Source: an uncultured Pseudorhodobacter sp. (lineage in GTDB: Bacteria > Pseudomonadota > Alphaproteobacteria > Rhodobacterales > Rhodobacteraceae). From it: a stretch of DNA of 19,564 nucleotides. Position numbers and translations under genes: made by a program. The notes below the pieces were generated by a model that was given only the letters and a program-made list of their open reading frames with translations, was not told where the DNA came from and did not search any database. The stretch is taken from positions 1 to 19,564 of the forward strand of contig CALEMZ010000190.1 in assembly GCA_937910975.1 (NCBI GenBank), in the 5' to 3' direction. Below, piece after piece: positions 1 through 6,991 of this stretch (position 1 is the stretch's first letter; every line of letters begins with the position of its first letter).

Positions 1-252
1 ACGCGATCCAATATGCATGTTGGCGGGCGGGCAGAGAAGGTGGATCTGACCGCGCGTGATCTTGAGATTTGCGCGGCCATCGGGCCAACCTTGCGTGACA
101 ATGGTCAGGTATTTGTGGGCATCGATGTGATTGGCGATTGGCTGACCGAGATCAACGTCACCTCTCCCACTGGCATTCAGGAGTTGGAGCGGTTTGACGG
201 CACCAACACCGCCGCGAAAATCTGGGAAGTGATCGAGGCCAAACGCGCGTGA
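1..252 (+). CDS. gshB: Glutathione synthetase, C-terminal end (5' truncated by window)
   Basis: This is the last 83 codons of a gene that begins upstream of the window; frame 1 is open from base 1 to the TGA at 250-252. The encoded tail shows the ATP-grasp end of prokaryotic glutathione synthetase: a GGRAE glycine-rich loop, then IGPTL, then GIDVIGDWLTEINVTSP, which carries the Glu and Asn metal/ATP ligands and matches the E. coli GshB C-terminus (FVGLDIIGDRLTEINVTSP) as I remember it. The enzyme joins gamma-glutamylcysteine and glycine with ATP in the cytoplasm. An internal ATG at 13 is not the true start, because homology continues before it. The stop overlaps the GTG of the next reading frame by 4 nt, suggesting an ancestral operon. 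Family assignment is firm; nothing can be said about the N-terminal domains. Confidence 0.93.
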   Translation, partial: TRSNMHVGGRAEKVDLTARDLEICAAIGPTLRDNGQVFVGIDVIGDWLTEINVTSPTGIQELERFDGTNTAAKIWEVIEAKRA

Positions 253-946
253 GCCGATTGCGGCTTTTGGTGGCGCTGATGCGGATTTTCGCCAAGCCGC
301 GTTTGGCGCGCACCGAGACCCCGACGCAGGCGCGTCGGGATTTCACCCGCGCCGCAAAGCTGTTTCGTGCGCCGCCATTCCTTTTGCATCTGCCGGGGCG
401 TGGCCCCTTGCCTTTTGACGATGCGCGGGCGGCACATGGGACCCTGCTGGATCAAGGCTATGCGCCCGGCCAGATTGTTCTTGGCGGCGACAGCGCGGGC
501 GGCGGGCTGGCGTTGGCATTACTGGCGGATATTTGTGTGCGAAACCTTCAACCTGCGGGCCTTTTCGCCTTTTCGCCCTAGACCGATCTGGCGATGACGG
601 GGGAGAGTTTGCACAGCATTGCAAAGGCAGACCCTTTGCTGCCCCGCGCCCGGATCGCCGAGGCGGTAGGTTATGTACAGGGCGCGCTTGCCGTGACGGA
701 CCCGCGAATTTCACCACTTTATGCCAATTTCCGCGGGTGCCGCCGGTATTAATTCAGGTCGGCACAACCGAGATATTGCGCGATGACAGCCGCCGGATGG
801 CGGCGCGATTGCGCGTGGCAGGTGGGGTGGTGACGCTTTCTGAATGGAAGGATGCCCCGCATGTCTGGCAAATGTTTGACGGCTATATCCCGGAGGCACG
901 CGCAGCTTTGCGGGAGGTGACGCGGTTCGTTCAGGCGGTGCTTTAG
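249..946 (+). pseudogene. Decayed alpha/beta hydrolase (HSL-type esterase) pseudogene
   Basis: Remnants of an esterase of the hormone-sensitive lipase type. The first frame (GTG at 249) keeps an N-terminal helix region and the nucleophile elbow GGDSAGGG near residue 83, then stops at TAG 579-581, where relatives have Trp in a FSPWTDLA-like motif. The same frame continues with recognisable sequence (TDLAMTGESL through DPRISPLYANF) until about 728-740, where homology moves to another frame (PPVLIQVGTTEIL, then DDSRRMAARL and DAPHVWQMFDGY, which hold the expected catalytic Asp and His regions) and ends at 946. The oxyanion-hole HGG segment and the following DYRLAPE-like block are absent: HLPGRGPLPF joins directly to DDARAAH near 410-420, implying an in-frame loss of roughly 60-70 codons. 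One stop, one frameshift and one deletion make a functional product very unlikely. Sequencing error alone cannot explain the deletion. Confidence 0.85.
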
Positions 947-962
947 GGCCGGGACCCGTGCA

Positions 963-2477
963 CTACTCCTTTGTGCCAACAGCCAGACGGAAGCTGACGG
1001 CTTCGGCGACATGCGGGCTGCGGACATCGGCGGAATGATCGAGATCGGCAATGGTGCGCGCGACCCGCAAGACCCGGTGATAGCCGCGCGCAGACAGGCC
1101 GAACCGTTCGGCGACGCGCACCAGCAGCGCTTTGCCTTCAGGATCGGGGGTCGCGATGTCTTCGAGCAATGCGCCTTCGGCCTCGGCATTCACGCGCACG
1201 GCCGGGGTGCCTGCAAACCGCGCCGATTGCACCGCGCGTGCGGCGGCCACACGGGCGGCAACAGTGGCCGAGCTATCACCGTTGCTGGGCAGATCAAGGT
1301 CGGTATAAGCAACGGGCGGCACCTCGACCCGCAGATCAAAGCGGTCCATCAGCGGGCCAGAGATGCGGCCCAGATAATCCTCGCCGCACACAGGTACGCG
1401 GGCGCAGGCGCGGGCCGGATCTGCCAGATAGCCGCATTTACAGGGGTTCGCGGCGGCGATCAGCAAAAAGCGGCAGGGGTAGCGCATATGCGCATTGGCG
1501 CGGGCCACCACGACCTCGCCCGTCTCAATCGGTTGACGCAGGGTTTCCAACACGGCGCGCGGAAATTCGGGGAATTCATCCATGAACAACACGCCATTAT
1601 GGGCAAGGCTGATTTGCCCCGGTTTCGCCCCGCGCCCGCCGCCTACAATCGCCGCCATGGACGCGGTGTGATGCGGCTCACAAAACGGGCGTTGGCGTGA
1701 GATGCCACCTTCGGACAAAAGCCCTGCCAGCGAATGGATCATTGAGGTTTCCAGCGCCTCTATCGCCGAAAGTGGTGGCAAGATGCCGGGCAGGCGCGCG
1801 GCCAGCATGGATTTGCCCGAGCCGGGAGAGCCGACCATAAACAGATGGTGCCGCCCCGCCGCCGCTATTTCCAGCGCGCGTTTGGCACGTTCCTGGCCCT
1901 TCACGTCTGACAGATCACGCTGCGTACCCATGGGGGTAACCTCGCCCGCTTCGGCAGGCGTAATGGGGGATTGCCCGGTGTAATGGCGCACCACCTCATC
2001 CAGTGTTGCGGCCCCCAGCACTTGCGTGGCCCCGACCCAAGCGGCTTCGGCCCCGCAGGCGCGGGGGCAAAGCAGGCTGCGGCCTTCCTCGGCGGCGGCC
2101 ATGGCAGCGGGCAGCGCGCCGATCACCGGCACCAGCCGCCCGTCCAACGACAACTCCCCCAGCGCCACCGTGTTTTCCACCGCATCGCGCGGGATGATTT
2201 CCAGTGCTGCCAGCAGCGCCAGCGCGATGGGCAGATCGAAGTGAGAGCCTTCCTTGGGCAGGTCGGCGGGCGAGAGGTTAATCGTGATCCGTTTGGAGGG
2301 CAGGGCGATGGACATGGAGGCAAGGGCCGCACGCACCCGTTCGCGCGCCTCGGACACTGCCTTATCCGGCAGGCCGACGATGCCAAAGTGCGGCAGGCCG
2401 GGGGAAAGTGCGCACTGCACCTCCACTATCCGCGCCGTGACGCCCTCAAAGGCCACTGTGAAGGCAAGTGCAACCAT
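963..2477 (-). CDS. comM: ComM/YifB-family Mg-chelatase-like AAA+ ATPase
   Basis: A 504-aa protein of the usual family length. The N-terminal Lon-protease-like (ChlI) domain spans about residues 20-140 and includes GIVGLPDKAVSEARERVR and INLSPADLPKEGSHFDLP. The AAA+ module follows: Walker A GSPGSGKS at 216-223, Walker B VLFMDE at 296-301, and the sensor/arginine region SGPLMDRFD at 373-381. A cysteine cluster (CKCGY at 346-350, with further Cys at 358 and 364) is typical of the family. The C-terminal helical Mg_chelatase_C domain completes it. ComM homologues are hexameric helicases that drive branch migration when single-stranded DNA is integrated during natural transformation; this role is known for gamma-proteobacteria and is inferred here. 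Start ATG 2475-2477 has an AGGAG site 9 nt upstream, which lies within a hairpin (2481-2519). It is last in the minus-strand cluster, 67 bp after the GST gene. Confidence 0.93.
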   Translation of the reverse strand: MVALAFTVAFEGVTARIVEVQCALSPGLPHFGIVGLPDKAVSEARERVRAALASMSIALPSKRITINLSPADLPKEGSHFDLPIALALLAALEIIPRDAVENTVALGELSLDGRLVPVIGALPAAMAAAEEGRSLLCPRACGAEAAWVGATQVLGAATLDEVVRHYTGQSPITPAEAGEVTPMGTQRDLSDVKGQERAKRALEIAAAGRHHLFMVGSPGSGKSMLAARLPGILPPLSAIEALETSMIHSLAGLLSEGGISRQRPFCEPHHTASMAAIVGGGRGAKPGQISLAHNGVLFMDEFPEFPRAVLETLRQPIETGEVVVARANAHMRYPCRFLLIAAANPCKCGYLADPARACARVPVCGEDYLGRISGPLMDRFDLRVEVPPVAYTDLDLPSNGDSSATVAARVAAARAVQSARFAGTPAVRVNAEAEGALLEDIATPDPEGKALLVRVAERFGLSARGYHRVLRVARTIADLDHSADVRSPHVAEAVSFRLAVGTKE

Positions 2478-2480
2478 CGA

Positions 2481-2519
2481 CCCCGGCTCCTGTTAACTTT
2501 GGTTAATCAGTAGCCGGGG
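2481..2519 (-). promoter_or_regulatory. Hairpin containing the comM ribosome binding site
   Basis: An 8-bp perfect outer stem (CCCCGGCT at 2481-2488 with AGCCGGGG at 2512-2519) encloses CTG/CAG and TTAAC/GTTAA inner stems, with one mismatch and one bulge, and a TTTG loop. Read on the minus strand, the AGGAG Shine-Dalgarno sequence of comM (2491-2487) is inside the stem, so the folded RNA would mask it. The structure is seen directly in the sequence; a regulatory role is inferred. Confidence 0.5.
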
Positions 2520-2523
2520 ATTG

Positions 2524-2540
2524 GTTTACGAAGTGTAAAC
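2524..2540 (-). repeat. Inverted repeat after the GST stop codon
   Basis: Arms GTTTAC (2524-2529) and GTAAAC (2535-2540) enclose 5 nt, just downstream of the GST stop on the minus strand. It could be a weak transcript 3' end or an operator ahead of comM. There is no T-run, so it is not a convincing terminator. Confidence 0.3.
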
Positions 2541-2544
2541 GGCC

Positions 2545-3417
2545 TTAGGAATTGTAGAGCGCCATGAACTTGGGCCACGCCTCCGGGTCTGCCACGGTTT
2601 TGTCGCGGCAAAAGGCGTTGCAAAAGCCCCAGACCCGCCCGCCTGCTTGCGCGAAATGGGTGACGGGCTTGCCGGAATAGGGGCAGGTGGCGTTAACGGA
2701 GGGGCCATTTGCCACAGGCTTTGCCGCAAGTGGTGCCGGGCCGGGCCACGGGCGGCGGGGGTAATCGCGGTCGTAACTGTCTTGATTTGCGCCATCAGCC
2801 ATGCCCATCGCGCGCCATTGCCGAAAGGGCGAATGCGCCAGATGGGCCGCGACATAGGCGGCGGCCTGCGGCCCGACGGGCAGGTTATAGCCCGCGATCC
2901 GGCCCGCAACCGGGGCATAGAACGCATCGGCGGCGGAATATGCGCCACAAAGCCACGGGCCCTCCCCGCCTGTTTGCGCCCGTGCCCATGCCCAAAGCAC
3001 CTCAAGCCGCGCCAGATCGTCCAGCACCGCCTGCGGAGGCGCGCAATCGGCATAGCTGACGCGCAGGTTCATCGAGCAATGATTTCGCAGCGCGGTGAAG
3101 CCTGAATGCATCTCGGCCATCAGCACACGCGCCACCGCGCGGGCCTTGGGCGTATGCGGCAAAATCCCTGCATCGGGGTGGCGCGAGGCGAGTTCCTCGG
3201 CCATGGCAAGGCTGTCGGGCACCACGGTGCCATCGGGGCAGCGCATCGCGGGCACGGATCGGGCAGGGGCAAATTCTTGCAGCAAGGCGGGAAACGCATC
3301 GGTATAAAGCCGCGCCTGTTGGGTTTTGACGGAGATGCCAAAGGCATCAAACAGCAACCAGCCGCGCAGGCTCCAACTGGAATAGGCGCGGTCTCCGATG
3401 GCAAGATCATAGGTCAT
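2545..3417 (-). CDS. Glutathione S-transferase with C-terminal TRASH-like Cys motif
   Basis: A 290-aa cytoplasmic protein. Residues 1-80 form a thioredoxin-like GST N-domain: YSSWSLRGWLLFDAFGI holds the expected active-site Ser/Tyr region, SVPAM includes the cis-Pro of the glutathione site, and DSLAMAEELASRHP ends the domain. Residues about 90-215 are the all-helical C-domain. Most GSTs stop near 210-230. This one continues through a Pro/Ala-rich linker into CPYSGKPVTHF with Cys at 245, 266 and 270. The C-x20-C-x3-C spacing fits the TRASH/YHS metal-binding pattern. I recall similar tails on Rhodobacteraceae GSTs, so the fusion may be typical of the group. Substrate unknown. ATG at 3415-3417 is preceded by an AAGAAGGAA stretch. 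It lies 80 bp downstream of the histidine phosphatase gene and may be cotranscribed with it. Confidence 0.82.
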   Translation of the reverse strand: MTYDLAIGDRAYSSWSLRGWLLFDAFGISVKTQQARLYTDAFPALLQEFAPARSVPAMRCPDGTVVPDSLAMAEELASRHPDAGILPHTPKARAVARVLMAEMHSGFTALRNHCSMNLRVSYADCAPPQAVLDDLARLEVLWAWARAQTGGEGPWLCGAYSAADAFYAPVAGRIAGYNLPVGPQAAAYVAAHLAHSPFRQWRAMGMADGANQDSYDRDYPRRPWPGPAPLAAKPVANGPSVNATCPYSGKPVTHFAQAGGRVWGFCNAFCRDKTVADPEAWPKFMALYNS

Positions 3418-3497
3418 ATGCGTTTCCTTCTTGAGTATTTTTCAAGGCTTATGCGGGATTGCGGGTAAAAGAAATCGCTGCTTTGTGCGTGCCTACA

Positions 3498-4061
3498 TCA
3501 CAGAATGTGATTGATCCGCCCCGCGCTCCACGCCCCGTCAAAACGGATTTCGGTGACCGAGAGGTTGTCGATCTTATGGCTAAACGCCTCATAGCCGCCG
3601 ATGCCTAGTGCGCGCTGTACCTGTGTCAGGATCACGCCAAAATGGGCGACGATGATGATATCTTCATGCCCTATCAGCTTGTCCACAGCATCATTGACGC
3701 GGGCGCGGACGACATCCCAGCTTTCGCCACCGGGGGGAGTTACGCTGCCCGGCTCCTCCCAAAAGCGGCGGATCAGGGCTTGGTCCTCTACCTCGGTGAA
3801 ATGCTGCAACTCCCAATCGCCAAAGTGGATCTCGCGCAAACTCGCGTTATCGGGCAGGCGTGGGCGCTGGCCTTGGATGGCATCGGCGGTCGCGCGGGCG
3901 CGGGAGAGGTCCGAAGAAATGACCGGCGCATTGGGCAAATACGCTGAAAGCCGCGCGATGGCGGCGTGGTCTGACAGATCGGCGGGCAGGTTCGACCAGC
4001 CGACGAGGGTTTTGGCATGGGTTGGCCCGTGGCGGACCCAGTGAAAGCGGGTGTGCGTCAT
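3498..4061 (-). CDS. Histidine phosphatase, probable alpha-ribazole phosphatase (CobC-like)
   Basis: A 187-aa protein of the histidine phosphatase (phosphoglycerate mutase-like) superfamily. The RHG signature sits at residues 10-12 with the phosphohistidine at His11. SSDLSRARATADAI near 49-62 supplies the second Arg, REIHFGDWE near 76-84 the acid, and VAHFGV has the second catalytic His near 140. TLVGWSNLPADLSD resembles the GWSDxPLT region of CobC. The start codon overlaps the end of cobU by 4 nt (4058-4061), so the two are almost certainly cotranscribed and translationally coupled. That neighbour favours alpha-ribazole-5'-phosphate dephosphorylation in cobalamin nucleotide-loop assembly. 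The superfamily is promiscuous and the exact substrate is an inference from context, so no symbol is given. Confidence 0.82.
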   Translation of the reverse strand: MTHTRFHWVRHGPTHAKTLVGWSNLPADLSDHAAIARLSAYLPNAPVISSDLSRARATADAIQGQRPRLPDNASLREIHFGDWELQHFTEVEDQALIRRFWEEPGSVTPPGGESWDVVRARVNDAVDKLIGHEDIIIVAHFGVILTQVQRALGIGGYEAFSHKIDNLSVTEIRFDGAWSAGRINHIL

Positions 4062-4582
4062 AGGCTGCCTTTCAAGGCCAGCGGCAGGCCCGAGATTACC
4101 ACCACCACCACATCTGCCTGCGCGGCCAGCCGCTGGTTCAGCAGCCCCTGCGCGTCACGAAACCGGCGCGCCAGTGCGTTATCGGGCACGATGGACCAGC
4201 CCAGCTCATTCGTCACCACAACCATCGGGGCGGTGCAGGCGGCAAGCGCGCCCAAAAGCGCCTCCAACTCAGCCGCTAAATCCGCCTCCGCCAGCATCGC
4301 ATTGGTCAGCCACATTGTTGCACAATCGAGCAGCACAATCGCCCCCGGATTAACGCGCGCCAAAGCCCCGGCCACATCGCGCGGGGCCTCGATCGTTTGC
4401 CAGCCCGCCCCTTCCCGGTCCAAGCGGTGGGCGGCAATCTTGGCGCGCATTTCCTCATCCCAGGCCTGCGCCGTGGCGATATAGACCTTGGGCTGCGCCG
4501 CTGCCGCCGCGACCAGCCCTTCGGCAAAACGCGATTTGCCCGATTTGGCGCCTCCGGTTACGATTGTCAGCTTTGGGGTCAT
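4058..4582 (-). CDS. cobU: Adenosylcobinamide kinase / adenosylcobinamide-phosphate guanylyltransferase
   Basis: A 174-aa bifunctional enzyme (CobU/CobP) that phosphorylates adenosylcobinamide and then transfers GMP to it, making AdoCbi-GDP for nucleotide-loop attachment. The P-loop GGAKSGKS occupies residues 10-17. YIATAQAWDEEM leads to an AAHR motif whose His52 corresponds to the guanylylated His46 of the Salmonella enzyme. TNELGWSIVPDNALARRFRD (about 124-143) is the family hallmark, followed by LNQRLAAQAD. The frame is open 58 codons further upstream, to 4756, but that stretch has no family similarity. ATG at 4580-4582 gives a normal length, although no strong Shine-Dalgarno precedes it. 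It is first in the minus-strand cluster. I looked for an upstream B12 riboswitch and did not find the conserved boxes. Confidence 0.95.
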   Translation of the reverse strand: MTPKLTIVTGGAKSGKSRFAEGLVAAAAAQPKVYIATAQAWDEEMRAKIAAHRLDREGAGWQTIEAPRDVAGALARVNPGAIVLLDCATMWLTNAMLAEADLAAELEALLGALAACTAPMVVVTNELGWSIVPDNALARRFRDAQGLLNQRLAAQADVVVVVISGLPLALKGSL

Positions 4583-4637
4583 ATGTCTTGTCACTCGATT
4601 TGATCCGGCGGGGCTTGTGATACGCTGAGGTTTGCGA

Positions 4638-4663
4638 GGCCCGCAAAACGCTGGCAGCGGGCC
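4638..4663. repeat. GC-rich inverted repeat in the cobU-chaN divergent spacer
   Basis: Arms GGCCCGC (4638-4644) and GCGGGCC (4657-4663) flank 12 nt. It lies in the 235-bp divergent gap between cobU and chaN, about 56 bp upstream of the cobU start. There is no T-run on either side. It might be a leader hairpin for cobU or an operator; the function is unknown. I see no other confident element in this gap. Confidence 0.3.
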
Positions 4664-4817
4664 ACCTTTGGCATAAGCCGCGTATAACGACGAAACCTTG
4701 TCGCGCCAAGCGATGAAGGGTGCGTTGGCCCTGCGATGCGACCCTTGGGGCTGCAACTTTCACCAAAGATCGCAGAAGCCTTGAAACCCGCCGCCGGGGG
4801 GGGCATCATTTCTTGTG

Positions 4818-5650
4818 ATGATCGACCGTATACCCTTGCTTTTGGCCCTTGCCCTTCTTTCGGGGGGGCCGTGCCATGGCGCAGAGGTGTCCGTGCCGGA
4901 TTTGCTGTCGCAGCCCCCGGCGGGCCTGCGTGCCGCGCAGGTCGTGATTATCGGTGAAATTCATGACAACCCGACCCATCACCAGACGCAGGCGGCACTG
5001 GTGGCAAAGCTTGCGCCCAAAGCACTGGTGTTTGAAATGCTGACGCCCGCACAGGCCGAGGCGTCGCGGGGCGTGGACCGCAGTGATGCGGTGGCGATGG
5101 AGGCGGCATTGGGCTGGCAGGGCAGGGGCTGGCCGGATTATGCGCTGTATCACCCCATCTTCGCGGGCTCTGGCACCGCGCAGATTTACGGGGCCGCATT
5201 GGAGCGCGCGGATGTGCGCCGCGCGATGACGCAAGGGGCGGCGGCGGTTTTTGGCGCGCAGGCCACGCGGTTTGGGTTGGAAACACCGCTTGCCCCGGCA
5301 GAACAAACGGCGCGCGAGGCGATCAGATGGCCGCCCATTGTAACGCCTTGCCCGAAGAGATGCTGGCGGGCATGGTCGCGGCCCAACGCTTGCGCGACGC
5401 CGCTTTTGCCCGCACTGCGCTGAGCGCGTTGGCTGATACCGGCGGCCCGGTGGTGGTTATCACCGGCTCTGGCCATGCCGACCTTGCGCGCGGCATCCCG
5501 GCAGCGCTGGCCGTGGCGGCCCCGGATGTGGCGGTGCTAAGCATTGGGCAGGTGGAGGGTGATCCGGGTGCGGACGCGCCGTTTGACCTTTGGATCGTTA
5601 CCCTGCCCACGCCCCGCGAAGACCCTTGTGCCGCTTTCGCAAAGCCTTGA
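4818..5650 (+). pseudogene. ChaN-type haem-binding protein gene, frameshifted
   Basis: Two frames together encode one ChaN/DUF399-family protein. The first, from ATG 4818 (GTG 4815 is also possible), has a signal peptide (IPLLLALALLSGGPCHGA, likely cleaved before EVS), then VVIIGEIHDNPTHHQTQ, the family hallmark with the conserved Glu and His residues, and ALVFEMLTPAQ. Similarity ends at PAEQTAREAI. It resumes in another frame at MAAHCNALPEEML and runs through VVVITGSGHADLARGIP to CAAF and a stop at 5650. Adding one base near 5324-5325 (ATC-AG to ATC-CAG) restores a normal protein of about 277 residues. The Campylobacter homologue is an iron-regulated lipoprotein that binds haem; this one lacks a clear lipobox. 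A recent null mutation or a sequencing error fits equally well, because both halves are otherwise undamaged. Confidence 0.85.
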
Positions 5651-5676
5651 TATGCGGCACCTGGGTCTGCTGCATC

Positions 5677-5708
5677 AAAACCCGTTCAACTCTGCCCAAA
5701 AACCCGTT
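5677..5708. repeat. Pair of 10-bp direct repeats upstream of coaBC
   Basis: AAAACCCGTT occurs at 5677-5686 and again at 5699-5708. The copies start 22 bp apart, close to two helical turns, and end 35 bp before the coaBC start codon. A regulator site is possible but unproven; a repeat this short could arise by chance. Confidence 0.3.
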
Positions 5709-5743
5709 AAGGTGCCGGAATAGGCCACAGGATAGGGCGCATC

Positions 5744-6940
5744 ATGCTGTCAGGTAAACATATTCTTCTTGTCATCGGTGGCGGGATTTCGGCCTTCAAA
5801 TCGCTTGACCTGATCCGCCGATTGCGCGAACGCGGTGCCAGCGTGACCCCGGTTCTGACCCGCGCGGGTGAGCAATTCGTGACGCCGCTATCGGTATCGG
5901 CATTGGCGGGGGCAAAGCTTTACCGTGATCTTTTTGATCTGACGGATGAGGCCGAGATGGGCCATATTCAACTGTCACGCTCTGCCGATCTGATCGTCGT
6001 GGCCCCGGCAACCGCCGATCTGATGGCCAAGATGGCGCAGGGGCGGGCGGATGATCTGGCCTCGACCCTGCTTTTGGCCACCGATACGCCTGTACTGGTG
6101 GCGCCTGCGATGAATGTGCGCATGTGGCAGCACGCGGCCACGCAGCGCAATATCGCGACCCTGCGCGATGATGGTATCCGCTTAGTTGGCCCGAATGAGG
6201 GCGATATGGCCTGCGGTGAGTTTGGGCCGGGGCGCATGGCCGAACCGTTAGAAATTATTGCGGCGATGGAGGCAGGCTTTGCTTCGGGGCCACTGGCGGG
6301 CAGGCACATCCTTGTCACTTCTGGCCCGACGCATGAACCGATTGACCCGGTGCGCTATATCGCCAACCGATCATCTGGTGCGCAAGGCACCGCGTTGGCG
6401 ATTGCGCTGCGCGATCTGGGGGCGAGGGTGACGTTCGTGACCGGGCCTGCCGCAGTGCCGCCGCCTTTGGGCGTGCAGGTGGTGAATGTCGAAACCGCGC
6501 GTGAGATGCTGGCAGCGGTGGAGGCGGGTTTGCCTGCCGATGCGGCGGTGTTTGCCGCAGCTGTGGCCGATTGGCGGGTGGCCAATGCCAGCGGCTCCAA
6601 GCTGAAGAAAGATGGTGCGGGTAAGGCCCCGGCCCTGGAGTTTGCCGAGAACCCCGACATTTTGGCCAAGGTTTCACAGATGAAATCCGGGCGGCCGGGG
6701 CTGGTGGTGGGCTTTGCCGCCGAGACCGATGATGTGGTGGCCCATGCCACAGCCAAGCGTCTGCGCAAGGGCTGTGACTGGATCGTGGCCAATGATGTCT
6801 CGCCCGCGACGGGGATCATGGGGGGGGCGGAAAACGCGGTGACGGTGATTTCGGATGCCGGGGCCGAGGCATGGCCGCGCATGGGCAAGGATGCGGTTGC
6901 CCGGCGCTTGGCCGAACGCATCGCGCAGGCTTTGGGGTAG
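5744..6940 (+). CDS. coaBC: Bifunctional phosphopantothenoylcysteine decarboxylase / phosphopantothenate-cysteine ligase
   Basis: A 398-aa fusion of the normal CoaBC (Dfp) length, catalysing two successive steps of coenzyme A synthesis in the cytoplasm. The CoaC half (1-185) is an FMN flavoprotein: GGGISAFKS at 12-20, the catalytic His74 in MGHIQLSR, APATADLMAKMA, the PAMNVRMW motif at 121-128, and the substrate-clamp Cys157 in ACGEFGPGR. The CoaB half (187-398) starts with ILVTSGPTHEPIDPVRYIAN and includes SSGAQGTALA, AAAVADWR at 271-278, and the following Lys cluster (KLKK) that provides the conserved active-site lysine. ATG 5744 is preceded by AGGATAGGG. The gene follows damaged chaN by 93 bp and precedes dut by 51 bp. 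The coaBC-dut neighbourhood is common in proteobacteria. Confidence 0.97.
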   Translation: MLSGKHILLVIGGGISAFKSLDLIRRLRERGASVTPVLTRAGEQFVTPLSVSALAGAKLYRDLFDLTDEAEMGHIQLSRSADLIVVAPATADLMAKMAQGRADDLASTLLLATDTPVLVAPAMNVRMWQHAATQRNIATLRDDGIRLVGPNEGDMACGEFGPGRMAEPLEIIAAMEAGFASGPLAGRHILVTSGPTHEPIDPVRYIANRSSGAQGTALAIALRDLGARVTFVTGPAAVPPPLGVQVVNVETAREMLAAVEAGLPADAAVFAAAVADWRVANASGSKLKKDGAGKAPALEFAENPDILAKVSQMKSGRPGLVVGFAAETDDVVAHATAKRLRKGCDWIVANDVSPATGIMGGAENAVTVISDAGAEAWPRMGKDAVARRLAERIAQALG

Positions 6941-6943
6941 GGG

Positions 6944-6964
6944 CGAATTTTCGGTGAAAATTCG
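6944..6964. repeat. Hairpin in the coaBC-dut spacer
   Basis: Perfect 9-bp arms CGAATTTTC (6944-6952) and GAAAATTCG (6956-6964) enclose GGT, 3 nt after the coaBC stop. It is followed by CCTCCGGCGGGGATATTT, running up to the dut start. I recall very similar CCTCCGGCGGG-xTATTT tracts in many Rhodobacteraceae intergenic regions, so this may be a family-wide intergenic element rather than a dedicated terminator. Confidence 0.45.
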
Positions 6965-6991
6965 GCCTCCGGCGGGGATATTTGGGAATAG

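Noticed and set aside
1011..1700. 229-codon open frame antisense to comM
   Set aside because: Composition (Arg/Gly/His-rich) is that of a shadow frame, and comM is unambiguous on the other strand.
4583..4756. Upstream extension of cobU by 58 codons
   Set aside because: The extension has no similarity to CobU, and ATG 4582 gives the standard start (TIVTGGAKSGKS) and length.
4583..4817. Possible cobalamin riboswitch upstream of cobU
   Set aside because: On the minus strand a GGTGAAAGTTGCAGCCCC stretch faintly resembles the riboswitch core, but the B12 box (GCCACTG-like) and the GCTGCCCCCGCAACTG core are absent.
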